55,648 bases of DNA, taken from an uncultured candidate division Zixibacteria bacterium. Its GTDB lineage: Bacteria > Zixibacteria > MSB-5A5 > GN15 > PGXB01. Within the stretch, counting starts at the first letter, position 1; the number at the start of each line of letters is the position of its first letter. This document shows positions 43,526 through 51,459 of the stretch, in pieces. The position numbers and the translations under genes were made by a program. The stretch lies in assembly GCA_937925655.1 (NCBI GenBank), contig CALAMC010000054.1:1-55648 (forward strand). Direction: 5' to 3'. The notes beneath the pieces are model-generated. The model was given only the letters and a program-made list of their open reading frames with translations. It was not told the DNA's origin and did no database searches.

Positions 43526-44385
43526 ACCCTGACTCCCGTGGTTCGGCGCGCATGTAATATATTCTGCAACAGGTTTTCAAAATGAGCCGCATATTGTGGC
43601 AGGGTCTCGACGATCAGATTCCCGGCCGCGCAGGCTTCCGCGATTTTTCGGTCGTTGGGAATTTCCAGCAGGATGTTTATGCCTTCGTCGCGGCAATAAT
43701 CATGAACGCGGTCGTCCCCGACGCCATAGCGGTTGACGACCACGCCAAAGGCAAGGCCCAGTTTGCGAATCATCTCCACCGCCAGTTTCAAATCGTGCAG
43801 ACCGAACGGGGTCGGTTCTGTGACCAGGACAACAAAGTCAGCATCACGGACGGCCTCGATGACCGGGCACGACGTTCCCGGGGGCGAGTCGATTATGGTG
43901 AAGTCCGCCTTTTTCAGATGGCCCTTAAGGAATTTAATGACCGGCGGAGAGATGGCTTCGCCGATGTTGAGTCTTCCTTCATAGGCAGTTACACCGGACC
44001 CGGTTCCGGATTTCATGATGCCAATAGTCCGGTCGATTTCGGTGATCGCTTTCCGGGGGCATATATGATAGCATCCACCACAGCTGTGACAGAGCGACGC
44101 GAAAACCATGGCTTTGTCCGGCAGAACCGCCAGTGCATTATAGCGGCAGATGTCGGAACAGAGGCCGCAGTGATCACAGAGGGATTCGTCGATGAGCGGT
44201 ATTTTTACCGGGACATTGACGGTTTTATCCCATTGCGGCTTGAGAAACAAATGGCCGTTGGGTTCTTCGACGTCGCCATCGGCATATATTACTTTCCTGC
44301 CGCGCCCGGCCAGATAAAAGGCTAGGTTGGTTGCCACCGTCGTCTTGCCCGTTCCGCCCTTGCCGCTGGCAATTGCAATTTTCAA
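43522..44385 (-). CDS. MinD/ParA-like ATPase with ferredoxin insert, copy 2
   Basis: 287 residues. Walker A ASGKGGTGKTT, DADGDVEEPNGH switch region, ferredoxin motifs CDHCGLCSDICR and CHSCGGCYHICP, and IDSPPGTSCPV. It is the upstream partner of the previous ATPase, as in orp loci where two such genes are adjacent. Together they may form a heterodimer that handles the cluster held by the NifX-type proteins. The role in cell division suggested for ORP is inference from Desulfovibrio. Confidence 0.92.
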   Translation of the reverse strand: MKIAIASGKGGTGKTTVATNLAFYLAGRGRKVIYADGDVEEPNGHLFLKPQWDKTVNVPVKIPLIDESLCDHCGLCSDICRYNALAVLPDKAMVFASLCHSCGGCYHICPRKAITEIDRTIGIMKSGTGSGVTAYEGRLNIGEAISPPVIKFLKGHLKKADFTIIDSPPGTSCPVIEAVRDADFVVLVTEPTPFGLHDLKLAVEMIRKLGLAFGVVVNRYGVGDDRVHDYCRDEGINILLEIPNDRKIAEACAAGNLIVETLPQYAAHFENLLQNILHARRTTGVRV

Positions 44386-44403
44386 AATCCGATTGGTCCT
44401 TTA

Positions 44404-44685
44404 TTATTTTCTTGTCATTTTGGCCCCGCACTTGGGGCAGTTCATTTCATAGCACGGGACGCCCTGCTGGTGGGGGACTGTCTCGCCGCATGAGGGGCAG
44501 ACACACTCGCCGCCCGGTCCGAGGGCGCGTCCGCCCCCGCGCCCCATGCCGCCGCCTCTCTGCTGTCCTCTTCCACCGCCCTGTCCCTGGCCGCCTCCCT
44601 GACCTCGGCCACCGCCGCCACCGCGACCGCCGGGGTGCAAATCGCGGTAGCTCATGTCTCCGGTTTTTGATTTATTGAACGTCAT
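44404..44685 (-). CDS. Gly/Arg/Gln-rich zinc-ribbon protein
   Basis: 93 residues. A low-complexity stretch of Gly, Arg and Gln (about 18-56) precedes a zinc ribbon with CVCPSCGE and MNCPKCGA pairs. The ATG overlaps the stop of the DUF5320 gene (TAATG), so it is translationally coupled. Similar Gly-rich short proteins accompany NifX/ATPase clusters in anaerobes, as far as I recall. Function unknown; an RNA- or protein-scaffold role is only a guess. Confidence 0.68.
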   Translation of the reverse strand: MTFNKSKTGDMSYRDLHPGGRGGGGGRGQGGGQGQGGGRGQQRGGGMGRGGGRALGPGGECVCPSCGETVPHQQGVPCYEMNCPKCGAKMTRK

Positions 44686-45071
44686 TACTTGCTCTCCCTG
44701 CCGGATTCGGCGGCGTTGAGTTCATCGATGCGGGATTTAATCGCTTCCAGTTCTTTGGTCAGCATTTCGGCCTGGCCTTTGAGGTATTGCATCTCATCGG
44801 CTCGGCTGACTGACATTGGAGCGGCATAACCCGGGCCGAAATATCCTCCGGGATAATAACCGCGTGCCCATCCGGGCTGGCCGGTGGCATAAAAACCCCA
44901 ACGATTGCCGCGTCCCATACCCATACCTCGTCCGAAACCGAACGTTCCTCGGGCGCGGGGATTGACTCCGGAATTCATGTATCCCGGGACATTGTAACCG
45001 GCGCAATAACCCATGCCGCGACCGGTCATGGCTCCCAATCCGCGGGGACCTGTTTTATCTCCTCCTGGCAT
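44685..45071 (-). CDS. DUF5320 protein
   Basis: 128 residues beginning MPGGDKTGPRGLGAMTGRG, the hallmark of DUF5320, with Gly/Arg/Tyr-rich N-terminal half and a C-terminal coiled coil (YLKGQAEMLTKELEAIKSRI). The perfect AGGAGG ribosome site lies 6 bases before the ATG. DUF5320 proteins often cluster with NifX and MinD-type ATPases in anaerobes; function is not defined. The coil may mediate oligomerisation with the other operon products. Confidence 0.85.
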   Translation of the reverse strand: MPGGDKTGPRGLGAMTGRGMGYCAGYNVPGYMNSGVNPRARGTFGFGRGMGMGRGNRWGFYATGQPGWARGYYPGGYFGPGYAAPMSVSRADEMQYLKGQAEMLTKELEAIKSRIDELNAAESGRESK

Positions 45072-45088
45072 TTTAACCTCCTTTATGA

Positions 45089-45388
45089 TTATTGTTCTAT
45101 TGCGGGTTTATGGTTTTCGTTCAGGATTTCCATCCGATCGGTGATGTCTATCGCTTCGGCTATTTTGTACTTCGGGGCCGTAAGTTTATTGACGGCCATG
45201 CCGAGCAACCGACGGGACAGGCTGTTCGGCTGACGCAAATCATTGATGACCAGCCCCAGCAACGGGGCGACCAGAGAAGTGATGCCGATCGCTTTACCCG
45301 TTCGGGAGTTTAGCGCCCCCCGTAACCGTCGGCGGACTCTTCCCAGGCCCGCGCCCTCTGTGTTCGCTTGAGTTTTATCTGGCATCAT
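45089..45388 (-). CDS. small hypothetical protein of the ORP-like operon
   Basis: About 99 residues from the ATG at 45388, with AGGAG 4 bases upstream (the next ATG, at 45385, has spacing 7 and is equally possible). Lys/Arg/Leu-rich with one amphipathic or weakly hydrophobic segment (AIGITSLVAPLLGLVIND), so it could associate with the membrane. It is not recognised. Lying between a NifX-type gene and DUF5320, it is part of the same transcript. Confidence 0.6.
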   Translation of the reverse strand: MMPDKTQANTEGAGLGRVRRRLRGALNSRTGKAIGITSLVAPLLGLVINDLRQPNSLSRRLLGMAVNKLTAPKYKIAEAIDITDRMEILNENHKPAIEQ

Positions 45389-45408
45389 AGTACTCCTGTC
45401 GGTAATTG

Positions 45409-45771
45409 TTAAACCCAATGTCCTTCGACATTGGCCCTTGTGGCAAATTGCAGGCGGCCGCTTTTGGCCTGTTCAATGGCGTCTTTGACTGTTCCCCCGG
45501 CCCAGAGCGCGGTTTTTATGCCCGCCGCGTTCAGAGTTGCGAAAGCTTTGGGGCCAAAATTGCCGGAAATGGCCACATCGACCTTTTGCCTGGCCACCGT
45601 TTGCGCCGCCTGGACACCCGCCCCCTGTGCCGCCTGCAGGTTCTGGACATTATCGATGGCGACAAACTGATCTGTTTGCGTGTCATAAATTATGAAATAG
45701 GCGGCCCGACCAAACCGAGGGTCGACTGCGGCGTCCGGACTGTTTCCTGTCGATGATACAGCTATTTTCAT
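45409..45771 (-). CDS. NifX/NifB-type cofactor-binding protein, copy 2
   Basis: 120 residues, the standard fold (MKIAVSSTGNSPDAAVDPRF, GRAAYFIIYDTQTD, KALGPKLP region replaced by AISGNFGPKAFATLNAAGIK). The ATG follows directly after the stop of the first NifX-type gene (TAA-ATG) with AAGGAGG upstream. The short, clean form is closest to orange protein and NafY/NifX families; the ligand could be a Mo-Cu-S or Fe-S cluster. Confidence 0.88.
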   Translation of the reverse strand: MKIAVSSTGNSPDAAVDPRFGRAAYFIIYDTQTDQFVAIDNVQNLQAAQGAGVQAAQTVARQKVDVAISGNFGPKAFATLNAAGIKTALWAGGTVKDAIEQAKSGRLQFATRANVEGHWV

Positions 45772-46200
45772 TTAATCCTCCTTAAATTCTTTGGACCGGC
45801 GACGGCATCGGCCATGACCGTGGTGACCCCATCCGCCCAGTTTCATGGCGTTCCTCCGACAACCCGGCAGGAAAAAACGATCTTCATGCCAGTCGTTATT
45901 GAGGCTGGCCATTAATACGTCTTGAATGGTGCCTCTTATGAACGGTCGTACCTCGATATGGCAGGCAGTCAGCAATTGATACAGCGGCATCGATATCGCC
46001 CCGCATATCAATAAATCGATGCCCTGGCTCTTAATAAATTCAGCCTTGTGGGCGTGATTGGAATCAGGGATATCGATGATGCGGCGGCTCGTCTCGGTGT
46101 CATTCTGGAAGTCGATTACGGCAAGTTGCCGGGCAAAATCCATGACCGGAGAAACCCGGTCATTCCATATCGATATTGCAACCCTTTTATTCATACTCAT
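45772..46200 (-). CDS. NifX/NifB-type protein, first gene of the operon
   Basis: About 142 residues from the ATG at 46200 (46194 is the next Met; the frame opens at 46242). KRVAISIWNDRVSPVMDFAR is the family start. It differs from the other copies by a C-terminal Gly/His/Arg tail (GGWGHHGHGRCRRR). It is the first gene of the eight-gene operon, and the sigma-54-like element lies immediately upstream, so the transcript would be nearly leaderless. It may sense or carry a metal cluster. Confidence 0.8.
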   Translation of the reverse strand: MSMNKRVAISIWNDRVSPVMDFARQLAVIDFQNDTETSRRIIDIPDSNHAHKAEFIKSQGIDLLICGAISMPLYQLLTACHIEVRPFIRGTIQDVLMASLNNDWHEDRFFLPGCRRNAMKLGGWGHHGHGRCRRRSKEFKED

Positions 46201-46207
46201 GGATGAC

Positions 46208-46222
46208 ACAAGAAATGTGCCA
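46208..46222 (-). promoter_or_regulatory. sigma-54-like promoter of the ORP-like operon
   Basis: On the minus strand TGGCACATTTCTTGT fits the -24 (TGGCAC) and -12 (TTG-x) pattern, except that GC at -12 is GT. The predicted start of transcription is about 46197, at the first ATG. The regulator upstream is a sigma-54 activator, which supports the reading. Confidence 0.45.
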
Positions 46223-46320
46223 AAATCGAACATTGCGCCCATGTGCTTTATAAGATATTGATATACAATGAAATATATATATGGTACAAATCCGGAAATA
46301 CAGACTGTTATTTAGAATAG

Positions 46321-46334
46321 TTGCAATATTGCAA
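46321..46334. promoter_or_regulatory. candidate activator site (UAS) upstream of the operon
   Basis: TTGCAATATTGCAA is a perfect 14-base palindrome, about 105 bp upstream of the sigma-54-like element, the normal enhancer distance. It has the same TTGCA-N4-TGCAA form as the site before the regulator gene. Confidence 0.6.
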
Positions 46335-46368
46335 TAATATATCAAATATTTATTGCGTAAATGAAACG

Positions 46369-47709
46369 TTATTTGTGGCGCTGGAGGCCGAGCTTTTTCA
46401 TTTTCCGCCAGAGCGTGGTTTTATGCATGCCCAGCCGACGGGCGGCCTCGGTTTGATTTCCATGGCACTGGCGGAGAATATTGGCGATAAATTGCGCCTC
46501 GATATCATCGAGCGATTTTATTCCCATTTGTTCATTTTCGGCCGCAGGCCGCAGGGTTTCCGGCAAATCGCGAAGTTCGATGTCACCGGATCGATTGAGC
46601 ACGAAGGCATGTTCGATTATGTTTTCCAGCTCACGAATGTTGCCGGGGAAATCATGATTCATGAGAATGGCCAGCACCTCGGCCGACAGGCCGGTCACGT
46701 TTTTGTGTTTCAGCTTGTTAAAGCGCGATATGAAATGCTCGGCCAACAGCGGGATATCTTCGCGGCGTTCACGAAGCGGCGGGAGTTTTATCTTTATGAC
46801 ATTGATTCGATAGTACAGGTCATCCCGGAAGGAGCCGGATTTGATCTGTTTTTCAAGATTTTTATTGGTCGCGGCGATGACTCGCACATCGGCCCGGACC
46901 GGTTCGGTCGCGCCCAGCGGTTCATAGGTTCGTTCCTGCAGAACCCGCAACAGGCGCACCTGCAATGCCGGCGAGACGTCGCCGATTTCATCGAGGAAAA
47001 TCGTCCCGCCTTCGGCCAGGGCGAATCGCCCCGGCTTGTCTTTGCGGGCGTCCGTGAAGGCTCCGGCTCGATAACCGAACAGTTCGGATTCGAGCAGTGT
47101 ATCCGGCAGGGCGCCGCAGTTGATGGTCACCAGCGGCCCCTCTTTGCGATGCGACAGGTTGTGAATGGCGCGGGCGAATAGTTCCTTGCCGACGCCGCTT
47201 TCGCCCTCGATTAAAACCGTGCTGTCGCTTTCGGCGATGCTGGGCAGAATATCGAATATTTCGTGAATCTGCTTATTCTTGCTGATGATATCCTGAAACG
47301 AATATTGACGCGACAATTGCCGTTTGAGTTCCTCGACCGTGCTCAAATCCCGGAAAGTCTCGACCCCGCCGATTATTTGACCATCCTTGCTTTTTAGAAG
47401 AGCTGTCGAAATGGAGATGGGAATGGTTTCGCCGGAAGAGTTGACGATATATATTTGTTTGTTGATTATCTGGCGTCCGGTCTGAAGCGTTTCGCGAAGG
47501 GCGCAATGGCTTTCGCAAATCGAAGCTTTGAAAATATCACAACATTGCTGGCCGATAGCTTCCTTTCGGGAAACGCCGGTGATATTTTCGGCGGCCTTAT
47601 TGAACGACATTATTTTCCAGTCGCGATCGACGGTGAATACGCCGTCGGCGATGGAATCCAGAATGATGCTGGTCGTGTCGGATTGTTTTTTTTCTGCCGT
47701 CAATTCCAA
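46369..47709 (-). CDS. PAS-domain sigma-54-dependent activator
   Basis: 446 residues. An N-terminal PAS domain (about 13-125) carries an unusual Cys cluster, C56, C57, C65 and C69 (QQCCDIFKASICESHC), which could hold a redox-active or Fe-S cofactor. The AAA+ domain has Walker A GESGVGKE and a sigma-54 loop reading GAFTDA instead of GAFTGA. A Fis-type HTH (CHGNQTEAARRLGMHKTTLW) ends it. Start is TTG at 47709. It is encoded upstream of the operon it should activate; in Desulfovibrio DVU2106 plays this role for orp operons. Confidence 0.9.
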   Translation of the reverse strand: MELTAEKKQSDTTSIILDSIADGVFTVDRDWKIMSFNKAAENITGVSRKEAIGQQCCDIFKASICESHCALRETLQTGRQIINKQIYIVNSSGETIPISISTALLKSKDGQIIGGVETFRDLSTVEELKRQLSRQYSFQDIISKNKQIHEIFDILPSIAESDSTVLIEGESGVGKELFARAIHNLSHRKEGPLVTINCGALPDTLLESELFGYRAGAFTDARKDKPGRFALAEGGTIFLDEIGDVSPALQVRLLRVLQERTYEPLGATEPVRADVRVIAATNKNLEKQIKSGSFRDDLYYRINVIKIKLPPLRERREDIPLLAEHFISRFNKLKHKNVTGLSAEVLAILMNHDFPGNIRELENIIEHAFVLNRSGDIELRDLPETLRPAAENEQMGIKSLDDIEAQFIANILRQCHGNQTEAARRLGMHKTTLWRKMKKLGLQRHK

Positions 47710-47741
47710 TATCCACCTTTTATATTAATATACGAATATGA

Positions 47742-47755
47742 TTGCAAAAATGCAA
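47742..47755. promoter_or_regulatory. candidate activator site upstream of the regulator gene
   Basis: TTGCAAAAATGCAA, a TTGCA-AAAA-TGCAA dyad, lies 33 bases upstream of the regulator's start. It matches the site at 46321-46334 in 12 of 14 positions. Autoregulation is likely. Confidence 0.6.
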
Positions 47756-47869
47756 CCATGGGGATGAATGCAATGAACTCGGAAATTTAATCAAAAGGCC
47801 GGGATATCCTGATAATACGTTGTTAATCAATGACATTGGTCGCGAAACATTAGAAAAATTTATAGGAAT

Positions 47870-47920
47870 AAAAACGAGCGCGGAGTACTTTGGCGGATCT
47901 TAAAAAGCGACTCCGCGCTC
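47870..47920 (-). terminator. terminator of the TonB receptor operon
   Basis: GAGCGCGGAGT and ACTCCGCGCTC make an 11-base stem; on the minus strand it is followed by GTTTTTAT. It lies 28 bases after the receptor's stop. Confidence 0.75.
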
Positions 47921-47947
47921 TTTGGAAGGATTGAAAATCCCTGATAT

Positions 47948-50326
47948 TTATAAAGAAATCTGTATGCCTCCATAAAGTAGTCGGCCGTACATCGGGGCGT
48001 ACATGAAGGCGGCATCGTCGATATGCTTTTCTTTCTGCGTATAATCGGTCAGGTTTTTGGCTCCGAAGTATGTTTTATAGCGGCCCAAAAATGTCCGGCT
48101 GATTTTAGCGTTCAGGATAACATATGATTCCGTTTCGTGGATTTTTCTGCCAGCGGGATCGGCTGGTTCGGTCAGGTCGATGTACATTTTTCCCTTGTAG
48201 TCGGCGTCGGCCACCAGATTCCAATTTTCAAATGTCCAAGCCAGTTTGAGGCCACCCGAGAAATTCGGGAAACGCGATATATTGCGGCTGATGTCTTCGT
48301 ATTCCGTTCCCACCCAGTCGGCACGGGCGTGGTCATACTTGCCGTCGAAAAATTCGCAGCGGGCACCGAGGATAAGGCCATTGGCAATCGATACCGAACC
48401 GTTTAATTCCAGTCCGGTGACATAAGCATCATCCACGTTGATCCACTGATATGTATATCCGAGTTCGGCTACATCCGGGTCGGCTTCGGCAAATGCGATG
48501 GCATCCGTGAGTTTTGTCAAATACCCGTTAATACTGATCGTGGCCGATGAGCCGGTATAGTCGGCGGTAAGAGAATAGCTAAGGGATTTTTCCGGTTTCA
48601 GGCCGCCGCCTTTGTAAACGCGTGGCGAACCGCTGCACAGGTGCAAGTCTTCCGAGAAACCGTACGGAACCCGAAAGCCACTTCCGATCGAGCCGCGTAA
48701 AGTCACTGCCTCCGACACGGCGTATTTGATAGAAAAGCGGGGATTGAGTGTCGACTCATTGTACTCGAGTGGTTCGAGACCCTGCGGCAAAACGTCACCG
48801 GAACCGCGGAATTCATCTTCCGAATTATGATAATCGAAGCGTAATCCGGCGACTACTTCGATTTTATCGGAAAGCACGAATTCGTCCTGCACAAAAGTCC
48901 CTATTTCGTAGGCGCTCTTTTTGGACAATGATGAATACGGTTCTTGGGTGTCGATATCCAGATACAGCCCGCTCTCTTCGAGGGCGTTTCGCGAAAATTG
49001 TGTCCCCGCCAGCAGACGATGCCCTCCGGCCAGCGGTTTGACCACGTTGAGATTGAGCAAGAACAGGTTTTCTTCGGCCAGATAGGGCCGGAGCAAATCA
49101 ACCGGCGGCATTTCGCCGTAGGCTTCTTGGTAATCACCCAAAAAAGTGTCGTTGGTTGCGTCCCGTTTATGCTCGGTGACCGACACATTGGTGTTTATTT
49201 CCGTCCCGTTGGAAAGCGAAACCTGATATTCCAGTTGTCCGCTGAAGCGGTCGGTCACGACGCGTTCCGTGCCGGTGGCGAAGGGATTCTCGAACAAGTT
49301 ATCGGTTAGCCAGCCGCCAAGACGGGTTTCATCCATTAATCGGCCCCGGATGACAAGCCGGTCCTTGACCAGAAGATTATCAATAAACAGGTTGAAGCCG
49401 GCGTTTGTGGCCGAGGAACGGACCCGGTCGATCCATCCGTCCGGATTATCGACGCCACCGGGGGCGTCGCTGTCGCCGGTGGCGTCAAGCTCGTCCTGTT
49501 CGGTCTGCTGGGCAAAGACAAAAAGGGCCAGATTATCCCGGCGCGAACCGGCCGACAAGCTGTAGCTGTTGGTACCGTACTCGCCGATTTCGATATTCAC
49601 CTTGCCCTCGGTTTTTCGGGGAATTGAGGACACGATATTGATCGCTCCTGCCACGGCATTGCTGCCATACAGGGCCGACCCGGCCCCTTTGACGATTTCG
49701 ACCTGGTCCACGTCGGCCGTGCTCATCTGTTGCAGTCCATAAACGGCGGCCAGACCCGAATACATCGGCTGTCCGTCGAGCAGAATCTGAGTGTGGTCGG
49801 CTCCCAGTCCCTGCATGCGCAAAATAGTGAAGTTGCACGCCTGACACTGCTGTTCGACTCTGACCCCCGATTCCCCATCCAGAGCTTCGAATATATTATT
49901 CGCCGATTTATCCTCGATCGAGGCCTTCGAAACAACCTCTGTGAACACGGGCACGTCTTTAATATAACGGGGTGTCCTCGTCCCGGTAACCACGATGCCA
50001 CCGACGTCGATGTGATTCGGTTGCATGGCAACATTCAATTCGGCGGTTTGTTCCTCCCCGATAGTCACGGTCAGGCGGCGGGCATGATATCCGACGGCGG
50101 ATACGATTATTGTCTGCCTGCCGACCGGAATGTGGTCAAAAATGAAATGACCGCTGGAATCGGCCATGGTGCCAAGATTGCTCCCGTCGACCCGTATCGA
50201 CGCAAACGGTATCGGGCTTTCGCTCGAGATGGCTGTTACCGTTCCGGTGATTCTGCCATTATGGGCATGTACAATTGCCGCCGGCATGACGACAATCGCC
50301 AGTAATACAAATAGCTTTTTAATCAT
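47948..50326 (-). CDS. TonB-dependent outer-membrane receptor with CQAC plug motif
   Basis: 792 residues. Signal peptide (LFVLLAIVVMPAAIVHA), then a CarboxypepD_reg-like domain (ITGTVTAISSESPIPFASIR), a TonB box/plug region (VVTGTRTPRYIKDVPV) and a 22-strand-type barrel ending in aromatic GIQISL. The plug has CQACNF, a motif I recall from receptors of Bacteroidetes linked to metals or haem. The gene follows a DtxR-like regulator and a His-rich protein, so divalent metal or metal-chelate uptake is likely; the exact substrate is not readable. Confidence 0.9.
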   Translation of the reverse strand: MIKKLFVLLAIVVMPAAIVHAHNGRITGTVTAISSESPIPFASIRVDGSNLGTMADSSGHFIFDHIPVGRQTIIVSAVGYHARRLTVTIGEEQTAELNVAMQPNHIDVGGIVVTGTRTPRYIKDVPVFTEVVSKASIEDKSANNIFEALDGESGVRVEQQCQACNFTILRMQGLGADHTQILLDGQPMYSGLAAVYGLQQMSTADVDQVEIVKGAGSALYGSNAVAGAINIVSSIPRKTEGKVNIEIGEYGTNSYSLSAGSRRDNLALFVFAQQTEQDELDATGDSDAPGGVDNPDGWIDRVRSSATNAGFNLFIDNLLVKDRLVIRGRLMDETRLGGWLTDNLFENPFATGTERVVTDRFSGQLEYQVSLSNGTEINTNVSVTEHKRDATNDTFLGDYQEAYGEMPPVDLLRPYLAEENLFLLNLNVVKPLAGGHRLLAGTQFSRNALEESGLYLDIDTQEPYSSLSKKSAYEIGTFVQDEFVLSDKIEVVAGLRFDYHNSEDEFRGSGDVLPQGLEPLEYNESTLNPRFSIKYAVSEAVTLRGSIGSGFRVPYGFSEDLHLCSGSPRVYKGGGLKPEKSLSYSLTADYTGSSATISINGYLTKLTDAIAFAEADPDVAELGYTYQWINVDDAYVTGLELNGSVSIANGLILGARCEFFDGKYDHARADWVGTEYEDISRNISRFPNFSGGLKLAWTFENWNLVADADYKGKMYIDLTEPADPAGRKIHETESYVILNAKISRTFLGRYKTYFGAKNLTDYTQKEKHIDDAAFMYAPMYGRLLYGGIQISL

Positions 50327-50385
50327 GATGTCACCTCACTTATAATGTCAAAACCTGTGCGCCAGCGGCGCGGTGAAGGATAAGA

Positions 50386-50772
50386 TCAAGTGTAGGAGAC
50401 AAACGGGGGGCTGCGCTTGTCGGGACGGACGGCGTCGAAAGACTCAAGCGCCGCTTCATCGGGGAAAATTAAGCGATCGACATAATGCGGGATGTGAGTT
50501 ATTATCTGAGCAAAGAAGGGTTTGTCGGCCAGCAGGGTTTTGCCCATTCCGGATATAACGACGTATTCGTGCTCGGTATGGTGATGTCCGTCAGGGGTCC
50601 GCTCCTGTCCTTTCATGGGATGGCTGTGCACAACCTTGTGACCGTCGGGCAGGACGTGCAGATGAAGATTCAGGTAATGGGCCAGATTGAAGGCTGCGAT
50701 GGACAGGATAACCATTACCGCCACCGCCTGCGCCGGAAGAGATTGTCTCATGTTCGAAAATCGCGTTAACAT
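50386..50772 (-). CDS. His-rich membrane-anchored small protein
   Basis: 128 residues. One N-terminal hydrophobic segment (AQAVAVMVILSIAAFNLAHYL), then a His-rich stretch (NLHLHVLPDGHKVVHSH, DGHHHTEHE) and a C-terminal domain with no recognised family. It is probably periplasmic and binds metal. It lies 15 bases after the DtxR-like gene and 59 bases before the TonB receptor in one transcript, and resembles the His-rich protein at 26037 in style. Start is the first Met; no clear ribosome site. Confidence 0.6.
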   Translation of the reverse strand: MLTRFSNMRQSLPAQAVAVMVILSIAAFNLAHYLNLHLHVLPDGHKVVHSHPMKGQERTPDGHHHTEHEYVVISGMGKTLLADKPFFAQIITHIPHYVDRLIFPDEAALESFDAVRPDKRSPPFVSYT

Positions 50773-50787
50773 ATTGTCGTCCCGCCG

Positions 50788-51363
50788 CTATCTTTTTTTC
50801 TCGCGCCTCGTTTTACGGATTATGTTTGGCCCGTGGATTTTTGCTCGAAGGCCCCGGTTGGTGCGGCATGCTACTGATGGCCCGGACCCGCGGCATTGGT
50901 CGCAAGAATATCCGACGCCGTCGGTCCAGTTGGCGCCGCCCTGCGGGCAGGATTCGACGAACTCGGCGAACCGGATAATCCGTTCAAGGATGTCTTTCGA
51001 TATGGCGTGTTCCATTTCGCAGGCGGCTTCATCGGCCCGCTTTTCGTCCACGGCCAGCACCCGGATGAGAAAATCGCGCAACGCCGTATGGCGGCGGATG
51101 ACATCGCGGGCGGCGACTTCGCCGTCGGCGGTAAGCGATATCAAAGCATAGGGTGCATAATTGACCAGATTCTTTTCGGCCAAAGTTTTCAGCGCACCGG
51201 TTACCGAGGAATAGTTGACTTTCAATCGTTGCGAGATGTCTTTCACGCGCGCCGCCCGTTTTTCCGAGATCAAGTTATAGATGGTTTCCAGATAATCTTC
51301 CAGGCTGGCACTCAAGGCGGCCCGTGACATTTGACTATGGGTTTTTTTTAAAACATGTTTCAT
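50788..51363 (-). CDS. DtxR/MntR-family metal-dependent regulator
   Basis: About 191 residues from the ATG at 51363; the open frame extends to 51426 but its promoter (-10 at 51373-51378) starts transcription near 51366, so the ATG at 51363 fits a nearly leaderless mRNA. N-terminal winged helix (SLEDYLETIYNLI, VKDISQRLKVNYSSVTGALKTL) and the dimer/metal domain with CEMEHAISKDILERI and HTALRDFL. The C-terminal end is Cys/Arg-rich. Such regulators bind Fe2+, Mn2+ or Zn2+ and repress uptake genes, here the His-rich protein and TonB receptor. Confidence 0.87.
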   Translation of the reverse strand: MKHVLKKTHSQMSRAALSASLEDYLETIYNLISEKRAARVKDISQRLKVNYSSVTGALKTLAEKNLVNYAPYALISLTADGEVAARDVIRRHTALRDFLIRVLAVDEKRADEAACEMEHAISKDILERIIRFAEFVESCPQGGANWTDGVGYSCDQCRGSGPSVACRTNRGLRAKIHGPNIIRKTRREKKR

Positions 51364-51372
51364 ATGCCGAAG

Positions 51373-51401
51373 AATGTATGGAATGCCAAACATATTGTCA
51401 A
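51373..51401 (-). promoter_or_regulatory. promoter of the DtxR-like operon
   Basis: On the minus strand TTGACA (51396-51401), 17-base spacer, TACATT (51373-51378). The start of transcription is expected near 51366, 3 bases before the ATG. Confidence 0.65.
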
Positions 51402-51459
51402 GTGCTTTTTGTGTAACTATTAGCAATTTACGCGGACCGAAAAGAGAACACCCCGATGG

